Assembly (NCBI RefSeq): GCF_012396015.1
Contig: NZ_JAAXOQ010000019.1
Coordinates: 1 to 64,000, forward strand
Length of the DNA: 64,000 nucleotides
DNA from: Tsukamurella spumae
GTDB lineage: Bacteria > Actinomycetota > Actinomycetes > Mycobacteriales > Mycobacteriaceae
Reading direction: 5' to 3'
The number at the start of each line of letters is the position of its first letter. The stretch's first letter is position 1. This document shows positions 37,961 through 46,159 of this stretch, in pieces. The notes under the pieces are model-generated. The model ran no database searches. It was not told the DNA's origin and saw only the letters and a list, made by a program, of their open reading frames with translations. The position numbers and the translations under genes are program-made.

Positions 37961-38578
37961 GTGACCGAACTGCCGATGTTCCCGCTCGGCGCCGTGCTGC
38001 TGCCCGGTGAGGAGCTGCCGCTCCGCGTCTTCGAGCCCCGCTACCGCCGGATGATCGAACACTGCCTGGCCACCGACGGCCGGTTCGGCGTCGTCCTCAT
38101 CGAACGCGGCAGCGAGGTCGGCGGCGGCGATGTCCGCACGGACCTGGGCACCGTCGCCGTCATCGACCGGTACGTCCGGAAGATGGGCGGGGAGTTCACC
38201 CTGGTCTGCCGCGGTACGGACCGCGTGCGGGTCGCGCAGTGGCTGCCCGACGATCCCTACCCGCGCGCCGAGGCGGAACCGTGGCCGGACGAGGTACAGC
38301 CCGCCGTCGACCTGATCCCCCTCCTCGCCAAGCGCGACGAGATCGAGCGGCTCGCAGCGGGACTCGCCCGCGCGGAGGGGGTGCGCCCCCGGCGCTGGCC
38401 GAAGCTGAAGCTGCCCGAGAACCCCGTTGAGCGGAGCTACTACCTGGCCCGCGCCCTGCCGCTCGCCGACGCCGACCGCCACCGCGCGCTCGCCGCGCCC
38501 GGCCCCGCCGACCGGGTCCGCGTGCTCACCGAGGCGCTGGACGACGTGATCGCGTCCCTGCGCTTCCGCCTGCAGTAG
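37961..38578 (+). CDS. LON substrate-binding-domain protein (stand-alone)
   Basis: 205 aa from the GTG at 37961. TELPMFPLGAVLLPGEELPLRVFEPRYRRMIEHCL is the signature of the N-terminal domain of Lon protease; no AAA or protease domain follows. The C-terminal part is helical (LLAKRDEIERLAAGLARAEG). Function of these stand-alone proteins in actinobacteria is unknown; a role in protein quality control is only inferred. Confidence 0.88.
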   Translation: MTELPMFPLGAVLLPGEELPLRVFEPRYRRMIEHCLATDGRFGVVLIERGSEVGGGDVRTDLGTVAVIDRYVRKMGGEFTLVCRGTDRVRVAQWLPDDPYPRAEAEPWPDEVQPAVDLIPLLAKRDEIERLAAGLARAEGVRPRRWPKLKLPENPVERSYYLARALPLADADRHRALAAPGPADRVRVLTEALDDVIASLRFRLQ

Positions 38579-38719
38579 GGCCGATCGCCCCGACCCGGCC
38601 CCCGCGCTCCCGCCACAGCTCGAACGGCACCGAGTAACACGCACCGCGAGTACTCCGCTCGGCACCTGAGGCGCTCCCGATCTCTTGCTATGGTTTTCCC
38701 CCTCGTCCATACTCGGCCC

Positions 38720-39178
38720 ATGACCGGCGAGACGCGCACCGCCGGCGGCGTGACTGCGCCGCCGGTGCGGATGGTGGCCGAGGTGATGCTGCGCCGGCCG
38801 ACACTCCACTCCTCCGACATCACAGTGGGTGCCGCCCGCGCCGCGCTGGCGGCGAGCCCGAAGTTCCACCTCCTGCTGCTCGTCCGCGACGGCGTCCTGG
38901 TCGGGACGCTCGACGCCGGGGATCTCGCCGCGCCCGCGGACGAGGCCGCCCCCGCCACCACCCTCGCCTCGCTCGAGGGGCGCACCGTCGGCCCGGCCGT
39001 GCCGGCGGACCCGTTGCGACAGGACATGCGCACCACGGGGATCCGCCGCCTCGCGGTGGTCGACGAGGACCTGCGCCTCCTCGGCCTCCTCTGCCTCAAG
39101 GCGAGCGGGACCGGGTTCTGCACCGACGACGGTGTCGACGACAGGCGCCGCGCCGCCGCGGCGACCACGCGGAGCTGA
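38720..39178 (+). CDS. CBS-domain protein
   Basis: 152 aa from ATG 38720 (an ATG at 38690 is in frame). Two CBS repeats: VAEVMLRRPTLHSSDITVGAARAALAASPKFHLLLLVRDGVLVGTLDAGDL, then PLRQDMRTTGIRRLAVVDEDLRLLGLLCLK. Such pairs bind adenine nucleotides. No partner domain. It lies just upstream of the IclR gene but 93 bp apart, so a functional link is not implied. Confidence 0.8.
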   Translation: MTGETRTAGGVTAPPVRMVAEVMLRRPTLHSSDITVGAARAALAASPKFHLLLLVRDGVLVGTLDAGDLAAPADEAAPATTLASLEGRTVGPAVPADPLRQDMRTTGIRRLAVVDEDLRLLGLLCLKASGTGFCTDDGVDDRRRAAAATTRS

Positions 39179-39231
39179 GGTCCGCCGCGAGCTGCTGGTC
39201 CACCGCTGCTGGTTCTCGATCGGTCCTCGAC

Positions 39232-39247
39232 TGTGATTGCCATCACT
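39232..39247. promoter_or_regulatory. CRP-type box upstream of the IclR/gentisate genes
   Basis: TGTGATTGCCATCACT matches TGTGA-N6-TCACA in 9 of 10 positions and has perfect GTGAT/ATCAC symmetry. It overlaps TTGCCA (39237-39242), the probable -35 of the IclR promoter. A second such box is at 49675, and a Crp/Fnr gene lies between the two. Confidence 0.55.
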
Positions 39248-39279
39248 CCCGCTCAGCAATAGGCTTCTGCCATGCAGAA
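39237..39279 (+). promoter_or_regulatory. IclR-gene promoter and start-codon operator
   Basis: TTGCCA (39237-39242) and TAGGCT (39260-39265) are 17 bp apart; a start site 7 bp further is the A of ATG 39272, so the mRNA is probably leaderless. TTCTGC-CAT-GCAGAA (39265-39279) is a perfect inverted repeat centred on the start codon. Its half-sites recur at 40060-40073 before the gentisate operon, consistent with autoregulation by the IclR protein. Confidence 0.55.
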
Positions 39280-40060
39280 AAGGCCTGCGGAGATGATCCG
39301 GCGCCCCGAATACGCGCCGCGATCGGTGGACAACGCCCTGCGCCTGTTGCAGATCCTGCGGGATACGGGCGCTCTGCGGATCACCGACGCCGCGAGGGAG
39401 ATCGGCGTGGCACCGTCGACGGCGCACCGGCTCCTGGCGGCCCTGGTGTACCGGGGTTTCGCCGTGCAGGACGAGGCCCATCTGTACCGGCCCGGCCCGG
39501 CGATCGGGGCGCGCCCCGCCGAGCACGGCCGCTACCGCGCCTTCGTCGAACTGTGCCGACCACACATCGAGCGCCTGTGCGCGACCGTGGGCGAGACGGT
39601 GAACCTGATCGTGCTCGTCGGCGACGAGGCGCGGTTCCTGTGGACCGTGGAGGCGAGCGCGCTGCTGCGGATCGGCGACAGGCAGGGGCAGGTGCTGCCC
39701 GCGGAGATCACCGCGGGCGGACAGATCCTCCTCGCCGACCTCCCCGACGACGAACTCGCGCGCCGGTACGAGGCCTCCGACGTGGACCTCGAGGGCCTGC
39801 GCAAGGAGCTCGCGGCGGCTCGGCGGGTGGGCTTCGCTCTCAACGTCGAACGCACCGAGCGCGGCGTCTCGGCGATCGCGATGGCCGTCCGTGACGCCAC
39901 GGGGACGGCCATCGCCTCGGTCGCCGTCGCCATGCCGTCGGTCCGGTACCGGGCGCGGATGCGAGCGGACGTACTGGCCCGCGCCCGCGAGGCGGTCCAG
40001 GCGATCGAGGCTCAGGTGGCGCACGGCACGACGCCGCTCGAACTCCCGGATTCCGGCTAG
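39272..40060 (+). CDS. IclR-family regulator of the gentisate operon
   Basis: 262 aa. N-terminal winged helix: SVDNALRLLQILRDTGALRITDAAREIGVAPSTAHRLLAALVYRGFAVQDEAHLYRPG. The C-terminal effector domain has TVGETVNLIVLVGDEARFLWTVE, VLPAEITAGGQILLADLPD and RTERGVSAIAMAVRDATG. It directly precedes the gentisate genes on the same strand. Many IclR regulators control aromatic catabolism with a pathway compound as ligand. Palindromes with shared half-sites at its own start and before the next gene fit auto- and operon regulation. Confidence 0.93.
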   Translation: MQKRPAEMIRRPEYAPRSVDNALRLLQILRDTGALRITDAAREIGVAPSTAHRLLAALVYRGFAVQDEAHLYRPGPAIGARPAEHGRYRAFVELCRPHIERLCATVGETVNLIVLVGDEARFLWTVEASALLRIGDRQGQVLPAEITAGGQILLADLPDDELARRYEASDVDLEGLRKELAAARRVGFALNVERTERGVSAIAMAVRDATGTAIASVAVAMPSVRYRARMRADVLARAREAVQAIEAQVAHGTTPLELPDSG

Positions 40061-40073
40061 CAGAATCTTCTGC
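40060..40073. promoter_or_regulatory. Putative IclR operator upstream of the gentisate dioxygenase
   Basis: GCAGAATCTTCTGC is a 14-bp perfect inverted repeat (arms GCAGAA/TTCTGC, TC centre) overlapping the last base of the IclR gene and 62 bp before the dioxygenase ATG. The same half-sites, in inverted order, flank the IclR start codon. Confidence 0.6.
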
Positions 40074-40134
40074 CCGCACCCGACCGCGCGCCCCTACGCT
40101 CGGAGACAGGACGACCGACCAGGAGGAGCACCCG

Positions 40135-41196
40135 ATGACCACCTCAGCAGAACCAGAACTGGACCGGTTGTACACCGACTTCGCCACCGAGAACCTCAGG
40201 CCGCTCTGGCTCGAGATCGGCGACCTGATGCCCGAGACGCCCCGGTCGAAGGCCTTGCCGCACGTGTGGCGGTGGTCCACGCTCAACCCGCTCGCCGAGC
40301 GGGCGGGACAGCTGGTTCCCGTGGGCCGCGGCGGCGAGCGGCGCGCCATCGCCCTGGCCAATCCCGGGCTCAACGGTCGCCCGTTCGCGACCCCCACGCT
40401 GTGGGCGGCGATCCAATACCTCAACGGGCGCGAGAACGCCCCGGTGCATCGGCACTCCCAGAACGCCTTCCGGTTCGTCATCGAGGGCAGCGGCGTATGG
40501 ACCGTGGTGGGCCAGGATCCGGTCGCGATGCGCCGCGGTGACTTCCTGCCCCAGCCCGGATGGAACTGGCACTCACACATCAACATCAGCGATCAGCCGA
40601 TGTCCTGGATCGACGGGCTCGACATCCCGTACCAGTACGCCGTGGACGCCACCTTCTTCGAGTTCGGCCCGGAGACATCCGGTGTCAGCGACACGCCGGA
40701 TCTCTCCCGGTCCGAGCGGCTGTGGGCGCACCCCGGGCTCGCGCCCCTGCGCGAGATCGGCCCCACCCCCAAGACCCCGCTGCTGGCCTACCGCTTCGAG
40801 CACACCGATGCCGCGCTACGCGAGCAGCTCGCGCTCGAGGACGAGGGGCGCACCGCCACCGTCGAACCCGGTCACGCCGCGGTGCGCTACGTGAACCCCA
40901 CGAACGGCGGCGACGTGATGCCCACCATCCGTGCGGAGTTCCACCGGTTGCGCCGCGGCGCCGCCACGGCACCGCGCCGCGACGCGGGATCCTCGGTGTA
41001 CCAGGTCTTCGACGGTGCGGGCGAGGTCGTCCTCGACGGCGTCGCGCATCCCCTGGCGATCGGTGATCTCGTCGCGATCCCCTCGTGGGTACCGTGGTCC
41101 TTCCGTACCGACGACGGCATGGACCTGTTCTCCTACTCCGACGCCCCCATCATCGAACGCCTGCACCTGGGCGTGCCCACCACTCAAGGAGCCTGA
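40135..41196 (+). CDS. Gentisate 1,2-dioxygenase
   Basis: 353 aa bicupin ring-cleavage enzyme that opens gentisate (2,5-dihydroxybenzoate) to maleylpyruvate. First cupin: APVHRHSQNAFRFVIEGSGVWTVVG with the Fe-binding HxH and DFLPQPGWNWHSHINISD with the third His. Second cupin-like half: SSVYQVFDGAGEVVLDGV and GDLVAIPSWVPWSF. AGGAGG precedes the ATG. First structural gene of a three-gene operon that carries the whole lower gentisate pathway to fumarate and pyruvate. Confidence 0.93.
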   Translation: MTTSAEPELDRLYTDFATENLRPLWLEIGDLMPETPRSKALPHVWRWSTLNPLAERAGQLVPVGRGGERRAIALANPGLNGRPFATPTLWAAIQYLNGRENAPVHRHSQNAFRFVIEGSGVWTVVGQDPVAMRRGDFLPQPGWNWHSHINISDQPMSWIDGLDIPYQYAVDATFFEFGPETSGVSDTPDLSRSERLWAHPGLAPLREIGPTPKTPLLAYRFEHTDAALREQLALEDEGRTATVEPGHAAVRYVNPTNGGDVMPTIRAEFHRLRRGAATAPRRDAGSSVYQVFDGAGEVVLDGVAHPLAIGDLVAIPSWVPWSFRTDDGMDLFSYSDAPIIERLHLGVPTTQGA

Positions 41197-41199
41197 CCG

Positions 41200-42018
41200 A
41201 TGCGCCTCGCAACCCTCCGCCGCCCCGGATCGACCGTCGCCGTCCGCGTGGACGACGATCACGCCGTCGTGATCGACGGCTTCCGCGACCTCTCCGCGCT
41301 CCTGGCCGAACCGGAATGGCGGACGGTCGCGGCCGGCGCCGACGGGGAGCGGATCCCGCTCGACGGCGCGGACTACGCGCCGGTGGTCCCCCGCCCCGGG
41401 AAGATCGTGTGCGTGGGTCTCAACTACGCCACGCACATCCAGGAGATGGGCCGCGAGCTGCCGGAGTACCCGACCCTGTTCGCGAAGTTCGCCGATGCCC
41501 TCACCGGGCCCTACGACGATGTCGTGGTGCCCTCCTACGCAGCGGCGCAACTGGATTGGGAGGCGGAGCTGGCGGTGATCATGGGCCGCGACGCCTACCA
41601 GGTGTCGCGGGCGGACGCGGACGACTACATCGCCGGATACTCCGTGATCAACGACTACACCATGCGGGACTACCAGTACCGCACCCCGCAGTGGGATCAG
41701 GGCAAGACCTTCCAGGCGACCAGCGGCTTCGGTCCGGTGCTCGACACCGAGTACGCACTGGGAACCCCCATCGAGACCCGCCTGAGCGGCGAGGTCATGC
41801 AGTCGTCGAACACCGCCGATCTGGTGTTCACCCCGGATCACCTGGTGGAGTACATCTCCCACATCGTGACACTGCGCGCCGGCGACGTGATCATCACCGG
41901 CACCACCGGCGGTGTCGGCCATGCCCGCAAGCCCGCCCGCTACATCCAGGACGGCGAGACCGTCGAGGTCACCATCGGCGGTCTCGGCACGGTCCGCAAC
42001 ACCACGCACGTCCGATGA
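41200..42018 (+). CDS. Fumarylpyruvate hydrolase (FAH family)
   Basis: 272 aa. FAH-fold core: KIVCVGLNYATHIQEMGRELPEYPTLFAKF (with the catalytic H-x2-E region), LDWEAELAVIMGRDAY (metal Glu), GYSVINDYTMRDYQYR and GDVIITGTTGGVGHARKPARYIQDGETVEVTIGGLG. In this operon it should split fumarylpyruvate to fumarate and pyruvate. Begins 3 bp after the dioxygenase and overlaps the isomerase gene by 4 bp (ATGA). Confidence 0.92.
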   Translation: MRLATLRRPGSTVAVRVDDDHAVVIDGFRDLSALLAEPEWRTVAAGADGERIPLDGADYAPVVPRPGKIVCVGLNYATHIQEMGRELPEYPTLFAKFADALTGPYDDVVVPSYAAAQLDWEAELAVIMGRDAYQVSRADADDYIAGYSVINDYTMRDYQYRTPQWDQGKTFQATSGFGPVLDTEYALGTPIETRLSGEVMQSSNTADLVFTPDHLVEYISHIVTLRAGDVIITGTTGGVGHARKPARYIQDGETVEVTIGGLGTVRNTTHVR

Positions 42019-42752
42019 GCGGTCCGCACGTCACCACCTTCCGCGACCTTCCCCGCACGGAACGGCTGCGTCTCACGGCGCAGGGCACGACGCACTTCGA
42101 GGACGCCCTGGCCGAGCTGACCGACGACGAGCTCCGTGCCCCGTCGCTGCTACCCGGCTGGAGCCGCCGCCATCTCGTCGGGCACGTCGGCCACAACGGC
42201 GCAGCCCTGTTGCGCCTTCTGGATTGGGCCGAAACCGGCATCCCCACACCGATGTACGCCTCTCCGGAGCAGCGAAACGCCGAGATCGAGGAGAGCGCCG
42301 ACTGGGAGCCGCACCGGCTCCGCTCTCTCGTCACCGATACCGCCGATCGACTCGATCGGCGGTGGCGCGGGTTGGAACCACGCGCGTGGGCCGCGGAGGT
42401 GACCACGGCGCAGGGGCGCACCGTTCCCGCTGAGGAGACGCTGTGGATGCGCGCCCGCGAGGTGTGGGTGCACGCCGTGGACCTCGGCTCCGGCTCGGGC
42501 TTCTCCGACATCCCGGAGCCGGTGCTCACGGGTCTGCTGGCCGATATCACCGGTAAGTGGCGCACGACGGGCACGCCCGTCGATCTCGTCCTCGAGGTCG
42601 ACGGTGCGACCCCCGTGACCGTCGAGAGCGGCACGGAGGGTGCGCCGGTCACGGTCGCCGGGCCGCTGCACGCGATCGTGCGGTGGGCCGCAGGACGCGG
42701 CGCCGACGGGCTGCGAGCGGGCGGCGACACCGCCCCGCCGCGCTGGCTCTGA
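42015..42752 (+). CDS. Mycothiol-dependent maleylpyruvate isomerase
   Basis: 245 aa from ATG 42015. DinB-type metal ligands: HLVGHVGHNGAALLRLLDW (His) and WMRAREVWVHAVDLGSG (Glu and His, E-x3-H), the arrangement of the Corynebacterium MSH-dependent isomerase. It converts maleylpyruvate to fumarylpyruvate. Two distant paralogs occur at 35.8 and 37.2 kb. Ends 3 bp from the convergent Crp/Fnr gene. Confidence 0.92.
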   Translation: MSGPHVTTFRDLPRTERLRLTAQGTTHFEDALAELTDDELRAPSLLPGWSRRHLVGHVGHNGAALLRLLDWAETGIPTPMYASPEQRNAEIEESADWEPHRLRSLVTDTADRLDRRWRGLEPRAWAAEVTTAQGRTVPAEETLWMRAREVWVHAVDLGSGSGFSDIPEPVLTGLLADITGKWRTTGTPVDLVLEVDGATPVTVESGTEGAPVTVAGPLHAIVRWAAGRGADGLRAGGDTAPPRWL

Positions 42753-42755
42753 ACG

Positions 42756-43475
42756 CTACCTGACGGCGTCTTCGCTGTTGATCGAGATCCGGTGCAGCGC
42801 CGCGGGATCAGTGAGCAACAGCCCTTCCGGGGAGCGGGCGATCACACCGCGCTCGCGCAGGTCCCGCAGCGTCCGGGCGACCACCTCGCGGACCGAGCCG
42901 ATCGAGTCCGCGATCTCCTGCTGCTCCTGCACCACCACGAGCTCCCCCGCCCGCCGGACCGCCAGATCCAGGAGATGGCCGGCCACCCGCTGACGGACCG
43001 TGCCGAACACGGTGGCCGACATCATGTCGATCACGTCGGTCGTGACGGCACCGACGAACATCGCCAGCTGCCAACCGATCTCGGCCTCCGTGCGGGCCAG
43101 CCGCCGCAGCCTGTCGACATTGACGAACAGGACCTCGGCCTCCGTCACCGCCTCCACGGTGACCCGCTGCGATGCGGTGACGACGGAGACCGCGCCGACG
43201 CAGTCCGCCGTGCGCGCGTACCGGATGGTCGCCCGGCGGCCCTCCGGCGACGTGGTCACCACCCGCACCAGGCCCGAGACGATCAGCACCAACCGCGGAT
43301 GATCGTCGTGCCGGTAGATGGTGTGCCCGGTGGGTACCGTCATCGGCAGCGCGGTCTCCAGCAGCTCGTCCTGAGCGTGTGCGGGCAGGGCCCCGAGGAA
43401 GCTCTCCGCCCACGCGGTGTTGCGGGCGTCCATCTCCGCGATCCGTCGCTGCGCGCGTGGCGGCTCCTGCGGCAT
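42756..43475 (-). CDS. Crp/Fnr-family transcription regulator
   Basis: 239 aa from ATG 43475 (AAGGGG upstream; a GTG at 43481 is also open). N-terminal cyclic-nucleotide-binding-like barrel (PTGHTIYRHDDHPRLVLIVSGLVRVV), dimer helix, and winged helix with recognition helix GSVREVVARTLRDLRERG. The R-E-x3-R arrangement matches the CRP residues that read GTGA half-sites. No N-terminal Cys cluster, so not an oxygen-sensing FNR. Sits between two aromatic-catabolic units, both with GTGA-N6-TCAC boxes upstream. Confidence 0.9.
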   Translation of the reverse strand: MPQEPPRAQRRIAEMDARNTAWAESFLGALPAHAQDELLETALPMTVPTGHTIYRHDDHPRLVLIVSGLVRVVTTSPEGRRATIRYARTADCVGAVSVVTASQRVTVEAVTEAEVLFVNVDRLRRLARTEAEIGWQLAMFVGAVTTDVIDMMSATVFGTVRQRVAGHLLDLAVRRAGELVVVQEQQEIADSIGSVREVVARTLRDLRERGVIARSPEGLLLTDPAALHRISINSEDAVR

Positions 43476-43548
43476 GGCCACCCCTTCCGTTCAGTGCTCC
43501 GCGGTCAGGTGCTCCGAACCCCACGCTAGCCGCTCACCGGCTCCCTGT

Positions 43549-44943
43549 TCACCGACCGCCGAGACCGATCTCCCGCGGGGTGCCGACGAGCAGCTCCGCC
43601 CCGCCGTCGCGCACGACCATGAAGTCGGAGAGCATGCAGCCGATGTCGGGCTTCCACGACGGATCGTGCAGGTCCACGTTGTTGCCGAAGGTCATGCCCT
43701 CCTCCAGCACCAGGTCGCCGATGCCATGTCCGTTGAGCGCGTTCCCGCCGAACCCGGGCCGGTAGATCACCGACGGGAACTCGGGCGAGGCCAGGCCCAT
43801 CGCGTGGAAGCCGAGCTCCACGAAGTCCATGCCGGCACGTTCCGCGGGGCGTCTCGTCGCCTCCCACGCCTCGCGAATCGTGACGCCGGGGCGGAACGAC
43901 TCGCGCGTCGCGTCGAGGCACTCGAGCGAGACCTCCCAGATGTCCTGCAGCCGCTGCGGCACCTTATCGCCGAGGTAGACGGTGTACTCGGTGTGCACCA
44001 GGTAGCCGCCGTACTTGGTGTGCCACTCGGTCACGATCAGATCGCCTTCGGCGAGCGGCCTCATGGTGGGGATCATCGGCTGATCGCTGCCGTGCAGCAG
44101 GTGCCAGAGCTCGTCTCGCGGGTGCTCCAACGGACCGGAGGCGAAGAGGTTGAAGATGTTCGGTTCGGCACCGTTGGAGATCTGCGTGTGCACCATGTCG
44201 GCGTACACCTGCGCCTCGGTGACACCCGGGCGGGCGTTCGCCACCATCACGTCCAGCACCTTGCGGCTGATCTGCGCACCGCGGCGCATCATGCCGATCT
44301 CCTCCTCGCTCTTGACCATCCGCATGTGCTGGAGGACGTCGCTGAAGTCGACGAGGTCGGCGGTCGGCAGGGCGGACCGGAGGCCGGTGATCTCCCCCTC
44401 GAACAGAGTGGGCGTGGTCTGGATGGTGGAGCTGAACGCCACGACGCCGATGCGGCTGCGCTCGAGCCCGCGGTCCCGCAGCTCCGCAGCCAGTTCCGGT
44501 ACGCCGTGCGAGATCCGGATGTCGCTCACCCAGTCCTGCAGGGCCTCCTGCATGTGGAACGGCCGGCTCATGTGCGGCACCGCGTTGTAGAGCACCGGGT
44601 CCTGGTCCAGGAAGAACAGGGCGTGGGTCCCCATCTTCGCCGCCGTGCCGGTGACGTAGCGGATGTTCGCGTTACCCATGTCCCAGTAGACATCGTTGCC
44701 GAGCATGACCAGGGCGTCGACGCCGCGCATCAGCATCCGCTTGCGCAGCTCGTCCCAGCGTCGGTCCCGTTCGGCGAGCGAGAGTCTCGGGTAGTGATCC
44801 TCGGGTACCCGGTGCGGCCGAGCGCCCCGCGGAACCTTGAACGGCGGATACGGCGGCAGCAGCCCCAGTCCGCGCACCGCCGGCCCGATGTTCTCGTTGA
44901 TGCCGGTGATCTCGTCGTAATCCTCGTGTCCAGCAGCGCTCAT
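43549..44943 (-). CDS. M24-fold (creatinase/prolidase-like) protein lacking metal ligands
   Basis: 464 aa with an N-terminal creatinase-type domain (RGVDALVMLGNDVYWDMGNANIRYVTG) and a C-terminal pita-bread fold. The usual five metal ligands D, D, H, E, E align here as E (TEWHTKYGGY), H (YLVHTEY), H (FHAMGLASPEFP), N (MTFGNNVDL) and S (MLSDFMVV). Only the His is kept, as in non-metal members such as creatinase. A C-N hydrolase or lyase role is more likely than peptidase. Last gene of a six-gene catabolic operon. Confidence 0.85.
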   Translation of the reverse strand: MSAAGHEDYDEITGINENIGPAVRGLGLLPPYPPFKVPRGARPHRVPEDHYPRLSLAERDRRWDELRKRMLMRGVDALVMLGNDVYWDMGNANIRYVTGTAAKMGTHALFFLDQDPVLYNAVPHMSRPFHMQEALQDWVSDIRISHGVPELAAELRDRGLERSRIGVVAFSSTIQTTPTLFEGEITGLRSALPTADLVDFSDVLQHMRMVKSEEEIGMMRRGAQISRKVLDVMVANARPGVTEAQVYADMVHTQISNGAEPNIFNLFASGPLEHPRDELWHLLHGSDQPMIPTMRPLAEGDLIVTEWHTKYGGYLVHTEYTVYLGDKVPQRLQDIWEVSLECLDATRESFRPGVTIREAWEATRRPAERAGMDFVELGFHAMGLASPEFPSVIYRPGFGGNALNGHGIGDLVLEEGMTFGNNVDLHDPSWKPDIGCMLSDFMVVRDGGAELLVGTPREIGLGGR

Positions 44944-44958
44944 GATGTGGTCCTCCGG

Positions 44959-46134
44959 TCAGATTCCGTTGTAGATCCAGGCGAAGCTCTGGCGGGCGGC
45001 TTCCGGCGGCCACCCCTGCAGCATCTGCGCGCGCACCGCCCGCGCGACGCCCTTGGCGTGGTAGATCTCGCCGTACAGCCGGGAGAACAGGGTCACTCGC
45101 GCGGTACGCACGATCCGGCGGTCCTCGTACTCCCGCAGTGCGGTGGGCACGTCCGCGGTCTCCTGCAGCCGGTCGGCGAGCGTCCACGCGTCCTCGATGG
45201 CCATGCCGGCTCCCTGCGCGAGGTACTGCAGAGTCGCGTGCGCGGAGTCGCCGAGCAGGGTCACCCGGCCTTCGGTCCAGCGCTCGACGGGCTCGCGGTC
45301 GCGCTGCACCCACATCCGCCATTCCTCGATCTTGCCCAGCAGCTGCTCGACCTCCGGGCTGACGCCCTCGAAGTGCTTGTGCATCTCCTCGGTGTCGCCG
45401 AAGACATCGGCGCCCGCAGTGAACTTCTGGCTGTGGAAGATCGCGCCCATGTTGAACAGCTCGCCGTTCTTACGCATCGGGTAGTGCGCGAGGTGCAGGT
45501 CGGGTCCGCCGTAGAGCACCACGGAGTTCGACCGCAGGTGCTCGGGCACCTCGTCCATCGGCAACACCGCCCGATAGGCGACGTGGCCGGTGATCCGGGG
45601 CTCTCCGTCGTCGAGCAGCTGCGTGCGCACCGTCGACCAGACACCGTCGGCGCCCACCAGGGCGCTGCCCTCGATCACCCTGCCGTCCTCGGTGTGCACC
45701 CGAACGCCGCCGGGGTCCTGCTCGAAATCAACGATCTTGCAGTTGTTCTCGAGCTGGACCAGATCGCTGTCGCGGCAGGCGTCGGTGAGCACCTTGTGCA
45801 TGTCCGCACGGTGGATCGTGGCGTAGGGGTATCCGAACTGGTCGCGGAACGCCTTGTCCAGGGGCATCCGGGTCACCTCGGACGAGTCCAGGGCGTCCCG
45901 CAGGATGAGGTTCTCCGGGTAGTAGGCGATCTCGTCGATCCGGTCCAGCACCCCGAGCCGGTCGAACATGCGCATCACGTTGGGCCCCACCTGGAGTCCC
46001 GCCCCGACCTCGCCGAACTCGGCCACCTTGTCCATCAGGTGCGATGCCCTGCCGGTGTTGGCCAGCGCCAGCGCCGTGGCCATCCCACCGATGCCGCCGC
46101 CCACGATCAATACGGGCTTGTCAGTCGTGCTCAT
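44959..46134 (-). CDS. FAD-dependent aromatic ring hydroxylase (3-hydroxybenzoate 6-hydroxylase/salicylate hydroxylase type)
   Basis: 391 aa group A flavin monooxygenase. GxGxxG: VLIVGGGIGGMATALALANTG; FGEVGAGLQVGPNVMRMFDRLGVLD; ALVGADGVWSTVR (DG motif); and VTLLGDSAHATLQYLAQGAGMAIEDAWTLADRL (GD motif with the LQYLA of 3-hydroxybenzoate 6-hydroxylases). It hydroxylates an aromatic acid using NAD(P)H and O2. If it is a 3-hydroxybenzoate 6-hydroxylase, its product gentisate would feed the plus-strand operon. Gap to the next gene is 15 bp. Confidence 0.88.
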   Translation of the reverse strand: MSTTDKPVLIVGGGIGGMATALALANTGRASHLMDKVAEFGEVGAGLQVGPNVMRMFDRLGVLDRIDEIAYYPENLILRDALDSSEVTRMPLDKAFRDQFGYPYATIHRADMHKVLTDACRDSDLVQLENNCKIVDFEQDPGGVRVHTEDGRVIEGSALVGADGVWSTVRTQLLDDGEPRITGHVAYRAVLPMDEVPEHLRSNSVVLYGGPDLHLAHYPMRKNGELFNMGAIFHSQKFTAGADVFGDTEEMHKHFEGVSPEVEQLLGKIEEWRMWVQRDREPVERWTEGRVTLLGDSAHATLQYLAQGAGMAIEDAWTLADRLQETADVPTALREYEDRRIVRTARVTLFSRLYGEIYHAKGVARAVRAQMLQGWPPEAARQSFAWIYNGI

Positions 46135-46159
46135 GTGCGCTCTCCCTGTTCTGGTACGG

